A stretch of DNA of 64,000 bases, taken from the NCBI GenBank assembly GCA_045644145.1, contig JAZRGK010000080.1, forward strand, positions 62,001 to 126,000. The letters run 5' to 3'. Below, in pieces: positions 25,180-33,876 of this stretch (position 1 is the stretch's first letter; every line of letters starts with the position of its first letter). This DNA comes from Flemingiibacterium sp045644145 (GTDB lineage Bacteria > Bacillota > Clostridia > Oscillospirales > CAG-272). The translations under genes were made by a program, and so were the position numbers. A model generated the notes under the pieces. It worked only from the letters and a program-made list of their open reading frames with translations. It did not search any database and was not told the origin of the DNA.

Positions 25180-25974
25180 ATGGGAAATTCACGGATCGGA
25201 ATATCAAGCGCCTGCTTCTATCCTGAAGAAACGCTTGATTCCATAAAAAAATGCATAGATCTCGGTTTTGCCAATATTGAGATATTCATGAACAGCTTTT
25301 CGGAGCTTGAAGAACCGTATCTTAAGAGAATAGACACGCTTTGCAAGGGAAACGGCGTGAAAGTCACATCGATTCACCCATTTACGTCGGGTTTTGAGTA
25401 TATGTACTTCTTCTCCGCATACAAGAAGCGTGCAAAGGATTCTATCGACTATTTCTATCGCAAGTATTTCTATGCTGCGGCATATTTGGGGGCAGATTAT
25501 TTCGTTTTCCACGGTGATTCTCTGAAAACTCCGTTTTTCGGTATGGACAACTACTGCGAGGTGCTGTCTATGCTTATGGAAGCAGCAAAAAGCGAGGGAG
25601 TAACCCTTATTCACGAAAATGTATCCGCGACCAAGGCAGGAAATCCCGATTTTATGAAAGAGATACATGATCGTTTCGGCGTTGGCGGAATAAAGTTTGT
25701 TTTTGATCTTAAGCAAACCGTCAGGGGCGGTTATGATCCTCATAAGATGCTTGATGCAATGGGTGACGACATTGTTCATGTGCATATTAACGATTGGTTT
25801 GACGGTGAGTGCCGCTTGCCTTACGCCGGTGCTCTCGATGTTGATGAGATAATATCACGACTTGAATCCGACGGCTATAACGGTAAGTATATAATAGAGG
25901 TTTATCGCCAGAATTTCAAGCATGAATCGGAGATTTCCGGGGCGGCAAGGCTGCTTCGGGAGAGAGGCTTATAG
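25180..25974 (+). CDS. Sugar phosphate isomerase/epimerase-like TIM barrel protein
   Basis: A 264-residue protein of the xylose isomerase-like TIM barrel (AP endonuclease 2) superfamily. Strand ends carry the usual metal-ligand pattern: the Glu of IEIFMNS, His in VTSIHPF, FHGDSL, the Glu of LIHENVSA, FDLKQT, and the pair VHVHINDWF. This is the layout of sugar isomerases/epimerases that bind a divalent metal. An in-frame ATG at 25084 would add 32 residues, but GAGAGGGGG lies eight bases before the ATG at 25180. The substrate is unknown. A strong terminator follows at 25990. Confidence 0.87.
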   Translation: MGNSRIGISSACFYPEETLDSIKKCIDLGFANIEIFMNSFSELEEPYLKRIDTLCKGNGVKVTSIHPFTSGFEYMYFFSAYKKRAKDSIDYFYRKYFYAAAYLGADYFVFHGDSLKTPFFGMDNYCEVLSMLMEAAKSEGVTLIHENVSATKAGNPDFMKEIHDRFGVGGIKFVFDLKQTVRGGYDPHKMLDAMGDDIVHVHINDWFDGECRLPYAGALDVDEIISRLESDGYNGKYIIEVYRQNFKHESEISGAARLLRERGL

Positions 25975-25989
25975 TATATTCGGCTGAAG

Positions 25990-26020
25990 GAGTCACCGGA
26001 TTTCCCGGTGGCTCTTTTTT
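25990..26020 (+). terminator. Terminator of the TIM barrel gene
   Basis: GAGTCACCGG pairs perfectly with CCGGTGGCTC around a short loop, followed by six T. Confidence 0.93.
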
Positions 26021-26116
26021 GCATTATCACCATAGTTATTTACCGTTATTTATATGAATTTCGTCACCCTATTACATTGACCAAAAAACGTACTGAATAA
26101 TCAGCGAAATTACCAA

Positions 26117-26145
26117 TTGACTTTTTAACACAGATACTATATAAT
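26117..26145 (+). promoter_or_regulatory. Promoter of nrdD
   Basis: TTGACT and TATAAT with a 17-base spacer, about 145 bases ahead of the nrdD start. Confidence 0.7.
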
Positions 26146-26163
26146 AGATATTGCACGGTCAAA

Positions 26164-26214
26164 ATACTATATCTTGTGGTATTTGCTTTTTTTGAATACT
26201 ATATTTTGTGGTAT
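26164..26214 (+). promoter_or_regulatory. Tandem NrdR boxes
   Basis: ATACTATATCTTGTGGTAT (26164-26182) and ATACTATATTTTGTGGTAT (26196-26214) match the NrdR box pattern and are 32 bases, about three helical turns, apart, as is typical. NrdR represses ribonucleotide reductase genes when dATP is high. A weaker third site, ATACTATATAATAGATAT at 26134, overlaps the -10 box. Confidence 0.92.
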
Positions 26215-26290
26215 CGTGCCGATTTTAGACCACAGCCCTGTTTGATATATACGGGCAATACACATACATATTTTGTGAAGGAGATACACC

Positions 26291-28630
26291 ATGATTACCA
26301 AGATAATCAAGCGTGACGGACGCGAAGCTCCGTTCAATATCGAGAAGATCGCACATGCTATATTCATGGCTGCGGAAGCTGTTGGCGGACATGATTACGG
26401 TACTGCCATGAACCTTGCATGCAAGGTTGCCGAAACTCTTGAGGCGGAGTGCGGCGAGCAGTGCACACCTACCGTTGAACAGATTCAGGATACGGTTGAA
26501 AAGGTGCTTGTAAATAACGGTCATGCGCGTACAGCCAAGGAGTTCATTCTTTACAGAGCACAGCGCACAAGAGTACGCGAAATGAACACCAAGCTTATGA
26601 AGACCTACGAGGACCTTACCTTCAAGGCGGCTAAGGATTCCGATATCAAGCGCGAGAATGCCAATATCAACGGCGATACCGCTATGGGTACTATGCTCAA
26701 ATACGGTTCCGAGGGTGCTAAGCAGTTCTACGAGATGTATATTCTCGACCCCGTACACGCAAAGGCGCACAATGAGGGCGATATACATATTCACGATATG
26801 GACTTCCTTACCCTTACCACCACCTGCTGTCAGATAGATATTCTGAAGCTGTTTGAAAAGGGCTTCTCCACCGGACACGGTTTTCTCCGTGCCCCCAACG
26901 ACATCGCAAGCTATTCGGCTCTTGCCTGCATTGCGATTCAGTCCAATCAGAACGATCAGCACGGCGGTCAGTCCATACCTAACTTTGAGTACGGCATGGC
27001 TCCGGGGGTAAAAAAGACTTATAAGAAGCATTACAGAAAGAATCTTGCGAAAGCTCTCGAGCTTCTCTGCGGTGTTGAGGATGCAGATAATACCGCAAGA
27101 GCACTGCTTGATTCTCTTAAGAATGAGGCAACTCTTGCAAATACTTCAACATTTGTGTCCGAGATCACCTCTGTGCTTACCGAAAAGTACGGCGCAGAGA
27201 ATGTTTCGCGCATTGTGGAATTTACCCGCAAGTATGCCCTTTCGGAAACCGAGCGCGCTACATATCAGGCAATGGAAGCACTTATACACAATCTTAACAC
27301 TATGCACTCCCGTGCAGGTGCGCAGATCCCGTTCAGCTCATTAAACTACGGTCTTGATACCTCTGCAGAGGGCAGACTTGTTATGAAGTCCATTCTTCTT
27401 GCTACCGAGGCAGGTCTTGGAAACGGCGAAACTCCCATATTCCCAATTCAGATACTTAAGGTTAAAGAGGGCATCAACTACAATCCCGGCGATCCGAACT
27501 ACGACCTCTTCAAGCTTGCATGCAAGGTTTCCGCGAAGCGTCTGTTCCCCAACTTCTCCTTCATCGACGCTCCTTACAATCTGCGTTACTATCAGCCCGG
27601 AAGACCCGAAACCGAGGTTGCATACATGGGCTGCCGTACCCGCGTAATGGCGAACGTGTACGATAAGGACAATGAAGTTGTGACCGGAAGAGGAAACCTC
27701 AGCTTCACATCAATAAATCTTCCCAGAATCGCTATTAATGCCAAGGGTAACATTGATTGGTTCTTCGATGAGCTTGACCGCAAAATCAGCATTGTATTCG
27801 ATCAGCTTCTTGACCGATTCAAGATTCAGTCCGAGAAGACTGTACGTAACTATCCGTTCCTAATGGGACAGGGAATATGGCTCGGTTCGGACAAGCTTGG
27901 TATAGACGACAAGGTCGGTGAGGTGCTGAAGCATGGTACACTGACAGTTGGATTCATCGGTCTTGCAGAGTGCCTGAAGGCGCTTACCGGTAAGCATCAC
28001 GGTGAGTCGAAAGATGCGCAGAATCTCGGTCTTGAAATAATCGGCTTTATGCGTAAGCGTGCTGACGAAGCCGCAAAGAAGTACGGACTGAATTTCAGTG
28101 TCATCGGAACTCCCGCAGAGGGTCTTTCGGGAAGATTTGTGCGTATGGACAAGAAGAAGTTCGGCGAAATCAAGGGCGTAACCGACCGCGACTATTATAC
28201 CAACTCCTTCCATGTTCCCGTATACTATCCCATTTCCGCAAACGAGAAGATCAAGCTTGAGGCACCCTATCATGAGCTTACAAACGCAGGTCACATCACC
28301 TACGTTGAGCTTGACGGTGATCCGATGGAGAACCTTGACGCATTCGAGCAGGTTATCCGCTGCATGAAGGAATCCGGCGTAGGTTACGGCTCTATCAATC
28401 ACCCTGTAGACCGCGATCCCGTTTGCGGCTACACGGGCATCATTGGTAACGAGTGCCCCTGCTGTGGCCGTACCGAGGATGACGGAAAGGGTAAGTTCGA
28501 GCGTATCCGCCGTATTACCGGTTATCTTGTAGGTACGCTTGACAGCTTCAACGACGCAAAACGCTCCGAGGTTGACGACAGAGTTAAGCACTCAGTTGCC
28601 GCAACCGCTGAGGATGAGCTGTTTAATTAA
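26291..28630 (+). CDS. nrdD: Anaerobic ribonucleoside-triphosphate reductase (class III)
   Basis: Reduces NTPs to dNTPs by a glycyl radical mechanism without oxygen. The 779-residue chain begins with an ATP-cone (residues 1 to about 95, KIIKRDGREAPFNIEKI), the allosteric domain also used by NrdR. It then has the catalytic barrel with CCQIDILKL, a C-terminal zinc site CGYTGIIGNECPCCGR and the glycyl radical loop RRITGYLVGT. Length and order are normal. The ATG has GAAGGAG upstream. Two NrdR boxes lie in front. The activating enzyme gene nrdG, usually next, is absent here and must be elsewhere. The gene shows an anaerobic lifestyle. Confidence 0.97.
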   Translation: MITKIIKRDGREAPFNIEKIAHAIFMAAEAVGGHDYGTAMNLACKVAETLEAECGEQCTPTVEQIQDTVEKVLVNNGHARTAKEFILYRAQRTRVREMNTKLMKTYEDLTFKAAKDSDIKRENANINGDTAMGTMLKYGSEGAKQFYEMYILDPVHAKAHNEGDIHIHDMDFLTLTTTCCQIDILKLFEKGFSTGHGFLRAPNDIASYSALACIAIQSNQNDQHGGQSIPNFEYGMAPGVKKTYKKHYRKNLAKALELLCGVEDADNTARALLDSLKNEATLANTSTFVSEITSVLTEKYGAENVSRIVEFTRKYALSETERATYQAMEALIHNLNTMHSRAGAQIPFSSLNYGLDTSAEGRLVMKSILLATEAGLGNGETPIFPIQILKVKEGINYNPGDPNYDLFKLACKVSAKRLFPNFSFIDAPYNLRYYQPGRPETEVAYMGCRTRVMANVYDKDNEVVTGRGNLSFTSINLPRIAINAKGNIDWFFDELDRKISIVFDQLLDRFKIQSEKTVRNYPFLMGQGIWLGSDKLGIDDKVGEVLKHGTLTVGFIGLAECLKALTGKHHGESKDAQNLGLEIIGFMRKRADEAAKKYGLNFSVIGTPAEGLSGRFVRMDKKKFGEIKGVTDRDYYTNSFHVPVYYPISANEKIKLEAPYHELTNAGHITYVELDGDPMENLDAFEQVIRCMKESGVGYGSINHPVDRDPVCGYTGIIGNECPCCGRTEDDGKGKFERIRRITGYLVGTLDSFNDAKRSEVDDRVKHSVAATAEDELFN

Positions 28631-28654
28631 AATAGAACCTATTATTAAACCACA

Positions 28655-28689
28655 CCGCCGAGAGTAACCGTAACGGTCGCTCTCGGCGG
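28655..28689 (+). terminator. Terminator of nrdD, first copy of a repeated terminator
   Basis: CCGCCGAGAGTAACCGT pairs with ACGGTCGCTCTCGGCGG with few mismatches. Nearly the same hairpin recurs at 31996 and 33830. Confidence 0.88.
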
Positions 28690-28697
28690 CTTTGTTA

Positions 28698-28726
28698 TAG
28701 ACTGATTTACAATTTTATGATATAAT
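28698..28726 (+). promoter_or_regulatory. Promoter of the first ECF sigma gene (cassette copy 1)
   Basis: TAGACT and TATAAT with a 17-base spacer. The 72-base segment 28655-28726, terminator plus promoter, is nearly repeated at 31996-32067 with identical spacing. Confidence 0.7.
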
Positions 28727-28822
28727 TATTTTAATTCCCCCAACCTTTTCATTATGATTTGTGTCTAAAAGACAAGCGCTTAGAAAATGGAAATTTCCGA
28801 TTTCAGAGAAAGGAGAGTGCAT

Positions 28823-31800
28823 ATGTACTATCAAAACGAACCGGACGAAACGCTGGTAATGCTTACACTTGCGGGCGAGCAGACGGCATATGAGGTTTTG
28901 GTAACACGTTATCAGAAGCTTGTGATATCCGCCGCGATGAAGATAACCAAAAATCACTTTATGGCGGAAGATGCCGCGCAGGATGCCTTTGTTACGGCTT
29001 GGATGAAACTGAACACTCTGCAAGATACGAAAAAGTACGCTTCATGGGTGTGTCGTATAGCTAAAAACTGTGCTCTTAATATGATAAGCAGATACCGCAG
29101 CTTCCTTCCGCTTGATGTGGTGGATAACCTAAATATTTTCGACGACAGTTCGGATAACCCGGCAGAGTTGTATGCACTGTCCGAGGAACGAAATGAAGTT
29201 GATAAAACCGTTGAGCGGCTGCCGGAAAAGGTACGTCAGATCATTCATCTGCATTATTTTGAAGACCTTTCTATCGCGGAGATCGCAGACCGGATGCGAA
29301 TTTCCGAAGGAACGGTCAAGTGGCAGCTTCACGACGGCAGAAAACGAATCAGAAAGGAACTTTGCGCTATGAATGAAAAGTATAACGATACTCTTGTACA
29401 GCGTGTTATGAAAAAGGTTGAAGAACTGAAATTATGGCAGGTCAAGAACGATAAAAGCGGTTTTGAAAAGGTATACAAAGAAGTGCTTCGCGAGGTAGAG
29501 GAGCTTCCCGAATGCAGAGAAAAACAGCACGCGCTTGCCGATGTCCTGATGCGCGGTTGGTGGTGGCTTCCCGGCAAAAAGAACGATGCTCTGTTTTCCC
29601 GTATTGCGGATGCCGCCATGGAAGGTAAAAACGAGGAGGTAATGACCTTTATCGTCACCCGTGAGGATTCAAAGGTATACGGCAGTGCGAAAGTGAATTT
29701 CATCCGTGACAAGCAGATTCCCCGTCTTGAAAAAGCAGGCTTTATTAAGGCTCTCGGACGCGAATGGTTCTGGCTTGGCAACGAGTTGTTCCGAGAGGGA
29801 AAAGTAGAGGAAGGTCACGCCGCATATGACAAGGTTGAAGAAATTCTCACAAGCGGAGATGCTTATCGCATACTCGTGCCTTATGCAAGAAAGATGGAAG
29901 AAGTGCTCTCCACACGCTACAAGGATACGGGCAAAGAACGATATCGTATCGGCGGTTCGGCAGAGGAGTACCGCATAATTGACGGAAAACTGCACTACTT
30001 CTCCGAGCAAGGCTTTGGAGAAGGCTGGGTTGCCTCGGTAAATTATAAGAGTGCCCAGATTTTCCGCAATGCATCAAGCTGCGACGGACAATTCTTTGCG
30101 GATATTGCAGTGGGCGAAACTCACACCGGCACTGACGGTACAAAGCTTTCCTATATTTCGGACGGTGAATCGCTGAACACGCCTGCAGGCAGATTTGACG
30201 GATGTCAGCTCTGGGAAGTAAGACGTTGGACGGACACACAAAAAATCGTATGCAAAACCTACTACAAAGAGGGCATCGGCATTGTTCGCCAGGAGCTTAC
30301 AACTGATGGAGCGACCGACAGCCATACGCTTAGTGCATATGAAATTAAAGGCGGAGAGGGACTTCTTCCCCTTTTGCCAGGCAATAGTTGGGAATACGCC
30401 CCATCGTATTCCCTAGATACGATTTCGTCCGAACTTAAAATCACTGTGGATTTTGTTTGTGATGAACGAATACTTGTTTCTCATTTCGAAAACACCGAAC
30501 GACTTAAGTACGACGAAAATTCCTGGCTTGATGCCGTGCAAGAAATTGCCAATGAATACTGCCGTGAGAATGGCGGAAACTGGCGTATATGCGACGTTTA
30601 TCCTGCCATGGAGCGTGCGGAGCGGCTTGCCGTGACTCCTATGGAAAAGGCACACACCAAAGCGGCGGTATCTACGGTACGGAGAATACTCGCTACAGAC
30701 CCAACCTTCAATCCCGACCACACTGCCACGGGACATTGGAATTTCTTCTGCAGGACATACATCAGAAAGAAGTCCGATTCTCTTATTCTTACCGATTATA
30801 ACTCCAGATGGAGTTTCGAGTGGAAAAATACCGGCAGCATGGGCGCAGCAGAGGATCCTATTCTGTATAACGATATCTACGGTATTCTCCGGGATGCGGC
30901 AAACTGCCTCTGGTCTGACGAATGGCGAATCGGCGCATCACCTATCGTGGAATATGACAGGTACGGAAGCGCAATCAAAACGCAGATCACCTGCGAGGAT
31001 GGCGGAACAGTCACGACGAAGGCCGGAACTTTTGAAAACTGCTTCAAGCTTTGCCTTGATATTAGCGGGATGGGCGACGGACTTACCTACCGAGGTGGCA
31101 AGAAGGCTTACTATTTTGCCGATGGGATCGGAATTGTCCGCACCGAGAACGAATTTTGCGGCGGTGCAAAGACAGCAGTTTACGAGCTTACCTCATACGA
31201 GGGTGTGGGCGAGGGATTCATGCCCATAGCGGACGGTCTTGTTCGTCGATATGATGCCCTCGACCTAACTGACGGCTTTGTGGGTGCTGTAGAATACACC
31301 TATGCGGCGGATGAGGACGGCGACATCGTTGTATTTGCTGACCGCACAGGTATCCGCGAGCTTCCGCCGACGATCACGCAGTATAGCGCGATTCAGGGCG
31401 AGATGATTGAACAGCAGCTCTGCGATGCCGGAAAATGGCAAGAAGGTCAGCTTATGTATGGGGTGAACAACTTCCATCTGATACTTCATCTTCTTGGAAG
31501 ACCCAGCCACAATATTCACACCGCTAAAAGATCGGTGGATGTACAGAGCTTCAATATGAAAATCATGGAGCTTCTGGGTGAAAACGGCGAGGTGCCGCCT
31601 GCGTGGTACAGCCTCTATTCATGGACTGCACTTATCAGATCCGCTGCCTTATTCGGCAACGGCGAAAAGGACGAGGGATACCGCAGTCTTGAAACAGCCA
31701 TTGAATACGCCGAAAAAGCTGCCGCTTTTAATAAAGGTGCGCTTCTTGATGCCGGCAACAGTCATGTTCTCGGTGGAGTCAAGTATGTGAAGGGATGCGG

Positions 31801-31987
31801 CAGAATCCAGCTTCCGAACGGAAGGTGCGAGCCGATCAACTATGACTATTGGATGGACTCATATGACAAGCTCATTTTTGACGTGCTGAACGCCCCCCGC
31901 GGATGGTCATGGTTTAATTCCGCACGCGGGGAGGACCGGTTCAAGGAATGCATTGAGCGCGCAGGTAAAATAGGCCAAAAGGCATAA
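28823..31987 (+). CDS. ECF sigma factor fused to a very large C-terminal sensor-like region
   Basis: The 1054-residue protein opens with ECF sigma regions: sigma-2 (about 15-85, LVTRYQKLVISAAMKI, AEDAAQDAFVTAWMKL) and sigma-4 (about 130-185, LPEKVRQIIHLHYFEDLSI, then SEGTVKWQL). About 860 residues follow. They contain two copies of a beta-rich unit: TPAGRFDGCQLWEVRR...YYKEGIGIVRQE near residue 460, and TKAGTFENCFKLCLDI...YYFADGIGIVRTE near 760. Each is followed by a G-W/L-x-R-Y/Y type strand pattern. No membrane helix is seen, so it is cytoplasmic. ECF factors with C-terminal extensions are known; the ligand here is unknown. The ATG at 28823 has AAAGGAG; the ATG at 28787 lacks a site. Confidence 0.85.
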   Translation: MYYQNEPDETLVMLTLAGEQTAYEVLVTRYQKLVISAAMKITKNHFMAEDAAQDAFVTAWMKLNTLQDTKKYASWVCRIAKNCALNMISRYRSFLPLDVVDNLNIFDDSSDNPAELYALSEERNEVDKTVERLPEKVRQIIHLHYFEDLSIAEIADRMRISEGTVKWQLHDGRKRIRKELCAMNEKYNDTLVQRVMKKVEELKLWQVKNDKSGFEKVYKEVLREVEELPECREKQHALADVLMRGWWWLPGKKNDALFSRIADAAMEGKNEEVMTFIVTREDSKVYGSAKVNFIRDKQIPRLEKAGFIKALGREWFWLGNELFREGKVEEGHAAYDKVEEILTSGDAYRILVPYARKMEEVLSTRYKDTGKERYRIGGSAEEYRIIDGKLHYFSEQGFGEGWVASVNYKSAQIFRNASSCDGQFFADIAVGETHTGTDGTKLSYISDGESLNTPAGRFDGCQLWEVRRWTDTQKIVCKTYYKEGIGIVRQELTTDGATDSHTLSAYEIKGGEGLLPLLPGNSWEYAPSYSLDTISSELKITVDFVCDERILVSHFENTERLKYDENSWLDAVQEIANEYCRENGGNWRICDVYPAMERAERLAVTPMEKAHTKAAVSTVRRILATDPTFNPDHTATGHWNFFCRTYIRKKSDSLILTDYNSRWSFEWKNTGSMGAAEDPILYNDIYGILRDAANCLWSDEWRIGASPIVEYDRYGSAIKTQITCEDGGTVTTKAGTFENCFKLCLDISGMGDGLTYRGGKKAYYFADGIGIVRTENEFCGGAKTAVYELTSYEGVGEGFMPIADGLVRRYDALDLTDGFVGAVEYTYAADEDGDIVVFADRTGIRELPPTITQYSAIQGEMIEQQLCDAGKWQEGQLMYGVNNFHLILHLLGRPSHNIHTAKRSVDVQSFNMKIMELLGENGEVPPAWYSLYSWTALIRSAALFGNGEKDEGYRSLETAIEYAEKAAAFNKGALLDAGNSHVLGGVKYVKGCGRIQLPNGRCEPINYDYWMDSYDKLIFDVLNAPRGWSWFNSARGEDRFKECIERAGKIGQKA

Positions 31988-31995
31988 TAATACTA

Positions 31996-32030
31996 CCGCC
32001 GAGAGCAACCGTTGTGGTTGCTCTCGGCGG
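31996..32030 (+). terminator. Terminator of the first ECF sigma gene, second copy of the repeated hairpin
   Basis: CCGCCGAGAGCAACC pairs perfectly with GGTTGCTCTCGGCGG around GTTGT, followed by GTTTGTT. Confidence 0.9.
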
Positions 32031-32038
32031 GTTTGTTG

Positions 32039-32067
32039 TAGACTGATTCACAATTTTATGATATAAT
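32039..32067 (+). promoter_or_regulatory. Promoter of the second ECF sigma gene (cassette copy 2)
   Basis: TAGACT, 17 bases, TATAAT, with surrounding bases nearly identical to 28698-28726. Confidence 0.7.
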
Positions 32068-32138
32068 TATAAAAAAGTTCCAACCTTTTGTGGAATCCGT
32101 GTCTATATAGGTGAAAGCTTTCAACGAGGTACAAACAA

Positions 32139-33821
32139 GTGAACAGACAAGATGCCGAAAAGATTATAATTGAATATCTCAAACCCATATTCGGCTTTAC
32201 GCTGAAGCGGTGTAAAAACGCACACGATGCGGAAGATCTATCGCAGGATATTGTATTAAAGGCGTTCCGCGCACTTCTCATCAAAGACGATATCGGGGAT
32301 GTCAGCAAATTTATTTGGACGATTGCTCATAATGCGTTCAGCAATTACTATAGAGATGCCGCCAAAAGCATCATAGGTGTATCGATTGATGAGGTGGCAG
32401 AGATAATTGCTGATCCCGACTCGATGTTGGATAATGACGATAATGCTGATACCATACATAGATTGCAGAGCGAAAAAGCGTATCTTTCCAAACTCCAACG
32501 CAAGATCGTAATTGCATACTATTTTGAAAATCGCAAGCAAGCCGATATTGCTAAAGATTTGAATATTCCTCTCGGAACGGTCAAGTGGCACTTGTTTGAT
32601 GCGAAAAAAGAATTAAAACGAGGTATAGATACTATGAGAAAAACAAGTGAACTGAAATTTAATCCCATCAAATTCCACACATACGGTATTAACGGTTCCA
32701 TTGGAACAAAAAACTTAGATGAATTCTTTCGGTCTACTTTGGCACAGAATATTTGCTATTGCGTACGCAATGAGGCAAAAACAATCAATGAGATTGCCGA
32801 TGATATTGGTGTTTCGCCTGTTTATGTGGAAACTGAGGTTAATTTCCTTGAAGAGTACGGCTTTTTGGAGGAGCAAAGGGACAAGTATATCGTCAATTTC
32901 ATAATCAGTGAACCAACTGCAGAACTGCTCACAATGCAGGATGCGATGTATAAGAAAGCCGCAGGATTGTTTGCAAATGAGCTTTACGATGAACTGATTG
33001 CATCGGGACTGATTGATCATTCCGATATTTTGTGTGGACAGACCGATAAACTGATCACCTTGACGGAAAGTACTCGTGCGGATCAAAACTTCCTTCTGTG
33101 GTCGCTTATCCCGTATATTGCGGCAGAATCTGGCGAAAAATTGGTGGAAGATAAAATTTCCTTTGAAGAGGTTGCGACTGTTCGTCCAGATGGTGCTCAT
33201 AATATTTGTCACGCAGCCGTTGTCCCGGATAATGTGGAGTTGCCAGAAGATTATGTATATATGAAAAACTGGTGCGGGCCGTTCAGATATCCGAACAAAC
33301 AGTATTCCGAGGGGAACATTTCGTTTTGGCAGCTTGATACTGAGTGGTCGGGACGAAGAATGAGTGTCAGCAAAATGTACGCAGAGAATGTTGATCGAGT
33401 TTTAGCTCTCGAAAAGCGTGAGGATGAGGACGGTCTGCTTTCAAAGGATGAGTACGCTTGGCTATCAGAGCTTGGTTATATCAAAACCAACGGAGATTAT
33501 GACGGACACTTTAAGTCCTCTTGGCAGATCGTAACGCTTACGAGCAAGGAAATCAAAAATAAACTCCTTGCAGTTGGCGAGAATATTAAGATAAAACACA
33601 AGGATAAATTTGATGCAATCAAAGCACATTATGTCGAAGCGGTACTCGATTCCGTGCCGGCTCATCTACGCCGGGTAAAGGAATATGAGCTTCAGTTTCT
33701 ATTCCACGCTGACGGATGGTTCCTACTTCACTGTATTGTTGCACTTTTGAGCAACGGCAAGCTAAAGCAGCCTACCGATGGGCAAAGGAAAGTGCTTACA
33801 ACGCTCATTGTTCAAAATTAA
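32139..33821 (+). CDS. ECF sigma factor with winged-helix-containing C-terminal extension
   Basis: A 560-residue protein. Sigma-2 (about 5-75, DAEDLSQDIVLKAFRALL) and sigma-4 (about 120-170, LQRKIVIAYYFENRKQADIAK, then GTVKWHL) are clear. After them a helix-turn-helix resembling an ArsR-type domain (about 205-265: AKTINEIADDIGVSPVYVETEV, FLEEYGFL) is followed by about 290 residues without a recognisable fold. They include a further winged-helix-like block near residue 440 (DGLLSKDEYAWLSELGYIKTNG). It is a paralogue in design, not in extension sequence, of the preceding sigma gene. It starts with GTG after GAGGTACAAACAA. The regulated genes are unknown. Confidence 0.83.
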   Translation: MNRQDAEKIIIEYLKPIFGFTLKRCKNAHDAEDLSQDIVLKAFRALLIKDDIGDVSKFIWTIAHNAFSNYYRDAAKSIIGVSIDEVAEIIADPDSMLDNDDNADTIHRLQSEKAYLSKLQRKIVIAYYFENRKQADIAKDLNIPLGTVKWHLFDAKKELKRGIDTMRKTSELKFNPIKFHTYGINGSIGTKNLDEFFRSTLAQNICYCVRNEAKTINEIADDIGVSPVYVETEVNFLEEYGFLEEQRDKYIVNFIISEPTAELLTMQDAMYKKAAGLFANELYDELIASGLIDHSDILCGQTDKLITLTESTRADQNFLLWSLIPYIAAESGEKLVEDKISFEEVATVRPDGAHNICHAAVVPDNVELPEDYVYMKNWCGPFRYPNKQYSEGNISFWQLDTEWSGRRMSVSKMYAENVDRVLALEKREDEDGLLSKDEYAWLSELGYIKTNGDYDGHFKSSWQIVTLTSKEIKNKLLAVGENIKIKHKDKFDAIKAHYVEAVLDSVPAHLRRVKEYELQFLFHADGWFLLHCIVALLSNGKLKQPTDGQRKVLTTLIVQN

Positions 33822-33829
33822 TAGCAGCA

Positions 33830-33864
33830 CCGCCGAGAGTAACCGTTGTGGTCGCTCTCGGCGG
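33830..33864 (+). terminator. Terminator of the second ECF sigma gene, third hairpin copy, at the prophage boundary
   Basis: CCGCCGAGAGTAACC pairs with GGTCGCTCTCGGCGG. Unlike the first two copies, no promoter half follows: the similarity stops just after the hairpin, 13 bases before the integrase stop codon. Confidence 0.85.
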
Positions 33865-33876
33865 TAATGTTAAGCC

